A model generated the notes under the pieces. It did no database searches, had not been told where the DNA came from, and worked only from the letters and a program-made list of their open reading frames with translations. Shown here piece by piece: positions 8,112 to 8,894 of a stretch of 8,894 nt of DNA (positions within the stretch are counted from its first letter, which is position 1; every line of letters starts with the position of its first letter). Origin of the DNA: Actinomycetes bacterium (GTDB lineage: Bacteria > Actinomycetota > Acidimicrobiia > Acidimicrobiales > Acidimicrobiaceae); the NCBI GenBank assembly GCA_021790855.1, contig JAJYFP010000020.1, forward strand, positions 1-8,894. Reading direction: 5' to 3'. Position numbers and translations under genes: made by a program.

Positions 8112-8894
8112 GTGGAACAAGGAGCCTTGGTAGATCCAGCCGGTAAGTTCCGAATATACCTTGGAGCTGCAGCCGGTGTTGGCAAGACGGTGGCGATGCT
8201 AGACGAGGGTCACCGTCGTTTACAGCGAGGATCTGACGTTGTCGTTGGTTTCGTTGAAACCCATGGACGACCCAACACTAAAGCGAAACTCGAAGGACTC
8301 GAAACTCTAAAACGTAAAACGGTTCACTACCGTAATAGCGTTTTTGAAGAGATGGATATAGACGCTGTGTTGGAACGTGCGCCTCAGGTGGTACTCATAG
8401 ATGAGCTAGCGCATACTAACGTACCTGGTAGCGGGAGGCACGAGAAAAGATGGGAGGATGTCCTCGAAGTTCTGAGTAATGGAGTCTCCGTCATTACTAC
8501 GTTGAACATTCAACATCTTGAGTCTATTGCCGATGCAGTAGAGGAGTTTGTGGGTGCGAAGGTAAGGGAGCGGGTTCCCGACTGGGTTGTGCGCAAAGCT
8601 GATCAAATCGAACTCGTGGACTCTTCCCCAGAACAGTTGCGTCGGCGACTTCTTCATGGAAATGTGTATCCTCCTGACAAGATCGAGGGCGCTTTGTCGA
8701 ACTTCTTTCGCTTTGAAAATCTAGCGGCACTTCGAGAACTTGCTCTGAGATTTGTAGCAGACGAAACTGAAGAAGAGATGCTTGCGTACTTGGCAAAGTA
8801 TCATAACTCAAAGTCGTTTGAGAGCACCGAACGAATTATGGTTGGTGTTACTGGTGCTCCTGGCACTGACAGAGTGCTACATCGAGCTGCGAGA
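8112..8894 (+). CDS. kdpD: KdpD N-terminal sensor domain protein, with start of UspA-like domain (3' end outside window)
   Basis: The frame is open from GTG 8112 to the window edge, giving 261 residues. It is a nearly intact KdpD N-terminal domain: the Walker A motif AAAGVGKT (19-26), GFVETHGRP (46-54), the Walker B-like VVLIDELAHTNVPGS (93-107), TLNIQHLESI (130-139), VRERVPDWV (151-159), ADQIELVDSSPEQLRRRL (163-180) and NFFRFENLAALRELALR (197-213). ERIMVGVTGAPGTDRVLHRAAR (240-261) begins a UspA-like nucleotide-binding domain. In E. coli KdpD this cytoplasmic part tunes the kinase to potassium, ATP and c-di-AMP-like signals, depending on species. Here it is divergent from a kinase that has only the C-terminal KdpD half. 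If it ends after the UspA domain (~360 residues) it is a separate sensor subunit; if it continues it is a full KdpD. The window cannot decide. Symbol by similarity of this domain. Confidence 0.88.
   Translation, partial: MEQGALVDPAGKFRIYLGAAAGVGKTVAMLDEGHRRLQRGSDVVVGFVETHGRPNTKAKLEGLETLKRKTVHYRNSVFEEMDIDAVLERAPQVVLIDELAHTNVPGSGRHEKRWEDVLEVLSNGVSVITTLNIQHLESIADAVEEFVGAKVRERVPDWVVRKADQIELVDSSPEQLRRRLLHGNVYPPDKIEGALSNFFRFENLAALRELALRFVADETEEEMLAYLAKYHNSKSFESTERIMVGVTGAPGTDRVLHRAAR

Noticed and set aside
8406..8811. Minus-strand open frames inside the KdpD N-terminal-domain gene
   Set aside because: The plus frame encodes a highly conserved KdpD domain through the whole stretch, so these are shadows.

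Overview
The window is a piece of bacterial chromosome, densely coded and with G+C near one half by eye. Layout, operon content and protein character suggest an actinobacterium. The run alr, tsaE, tsaB, rimI, tsaD, groES, groEL is the order familiar from Actinobacteria, and a CIRCE operator stands in front of groES. The moderate G+C would suit a lineage such as Acidimicrobiia, but that placement is inference only. No tRNA, rRNA, CRISPR array, insertion sequence, phage gene or integration site was seen.

Region 1 (1-3675, plus strand) is one tightly packed operon. It holds the 3' end of alanine racemase (alr), a family-4 iron-sulfur uracil-DNA glycosylase, and tsaE, tsaB, rimI and tsaD. Every junction overlaps by 4 to 20 bases, so translational coupling is likely throughout. 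TsaE, TsaB and TsaD together transfer threonylcarbamoyl to tRNA adenosine-37 (t6A), using the threonylcarbamoyl-AMP made by TsaC, whose gene is not in the window. RimI is an N-terminal acetyltransferase. The DNA-repair glycosylase is the odd member of the set.

Region 2 (3672-5803, plus strand) is the heat-shock unit. A sigma-70-like promoter candidate starts on the tsaD stop codon and is followed by a perfect CIRCE operator for the HrcA repressor, then groES and groEL, then an intrinsic terminator. A 12-bp palindrome lies directly after the groEL stop codon.

Region 3 (5832-8894) is a KdpD/KdpE-type sensory locus with an unusual layout. On the minus strand a membrane histidine kinase matches only the C-terminal half of KdpD (four membrane segments, GAF-like region, kinase core). 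It overlaps by 20 bases the gene for an OmpR/KdpE-type response regulator. Divergently, 74 bp away, starts a gene for the N-terminal KdpD sensor domain (Walker A and B motifs) that runs into a UspA-like domain and off the window edge. KdpD therefore looks split, or duplicated in part, over two divergent genes. No kdpFABC transport gene is visible. This is the most interesting part of the window. The rest is largely core housekeeping DNA, and I found no clear sign of an entirely new system.
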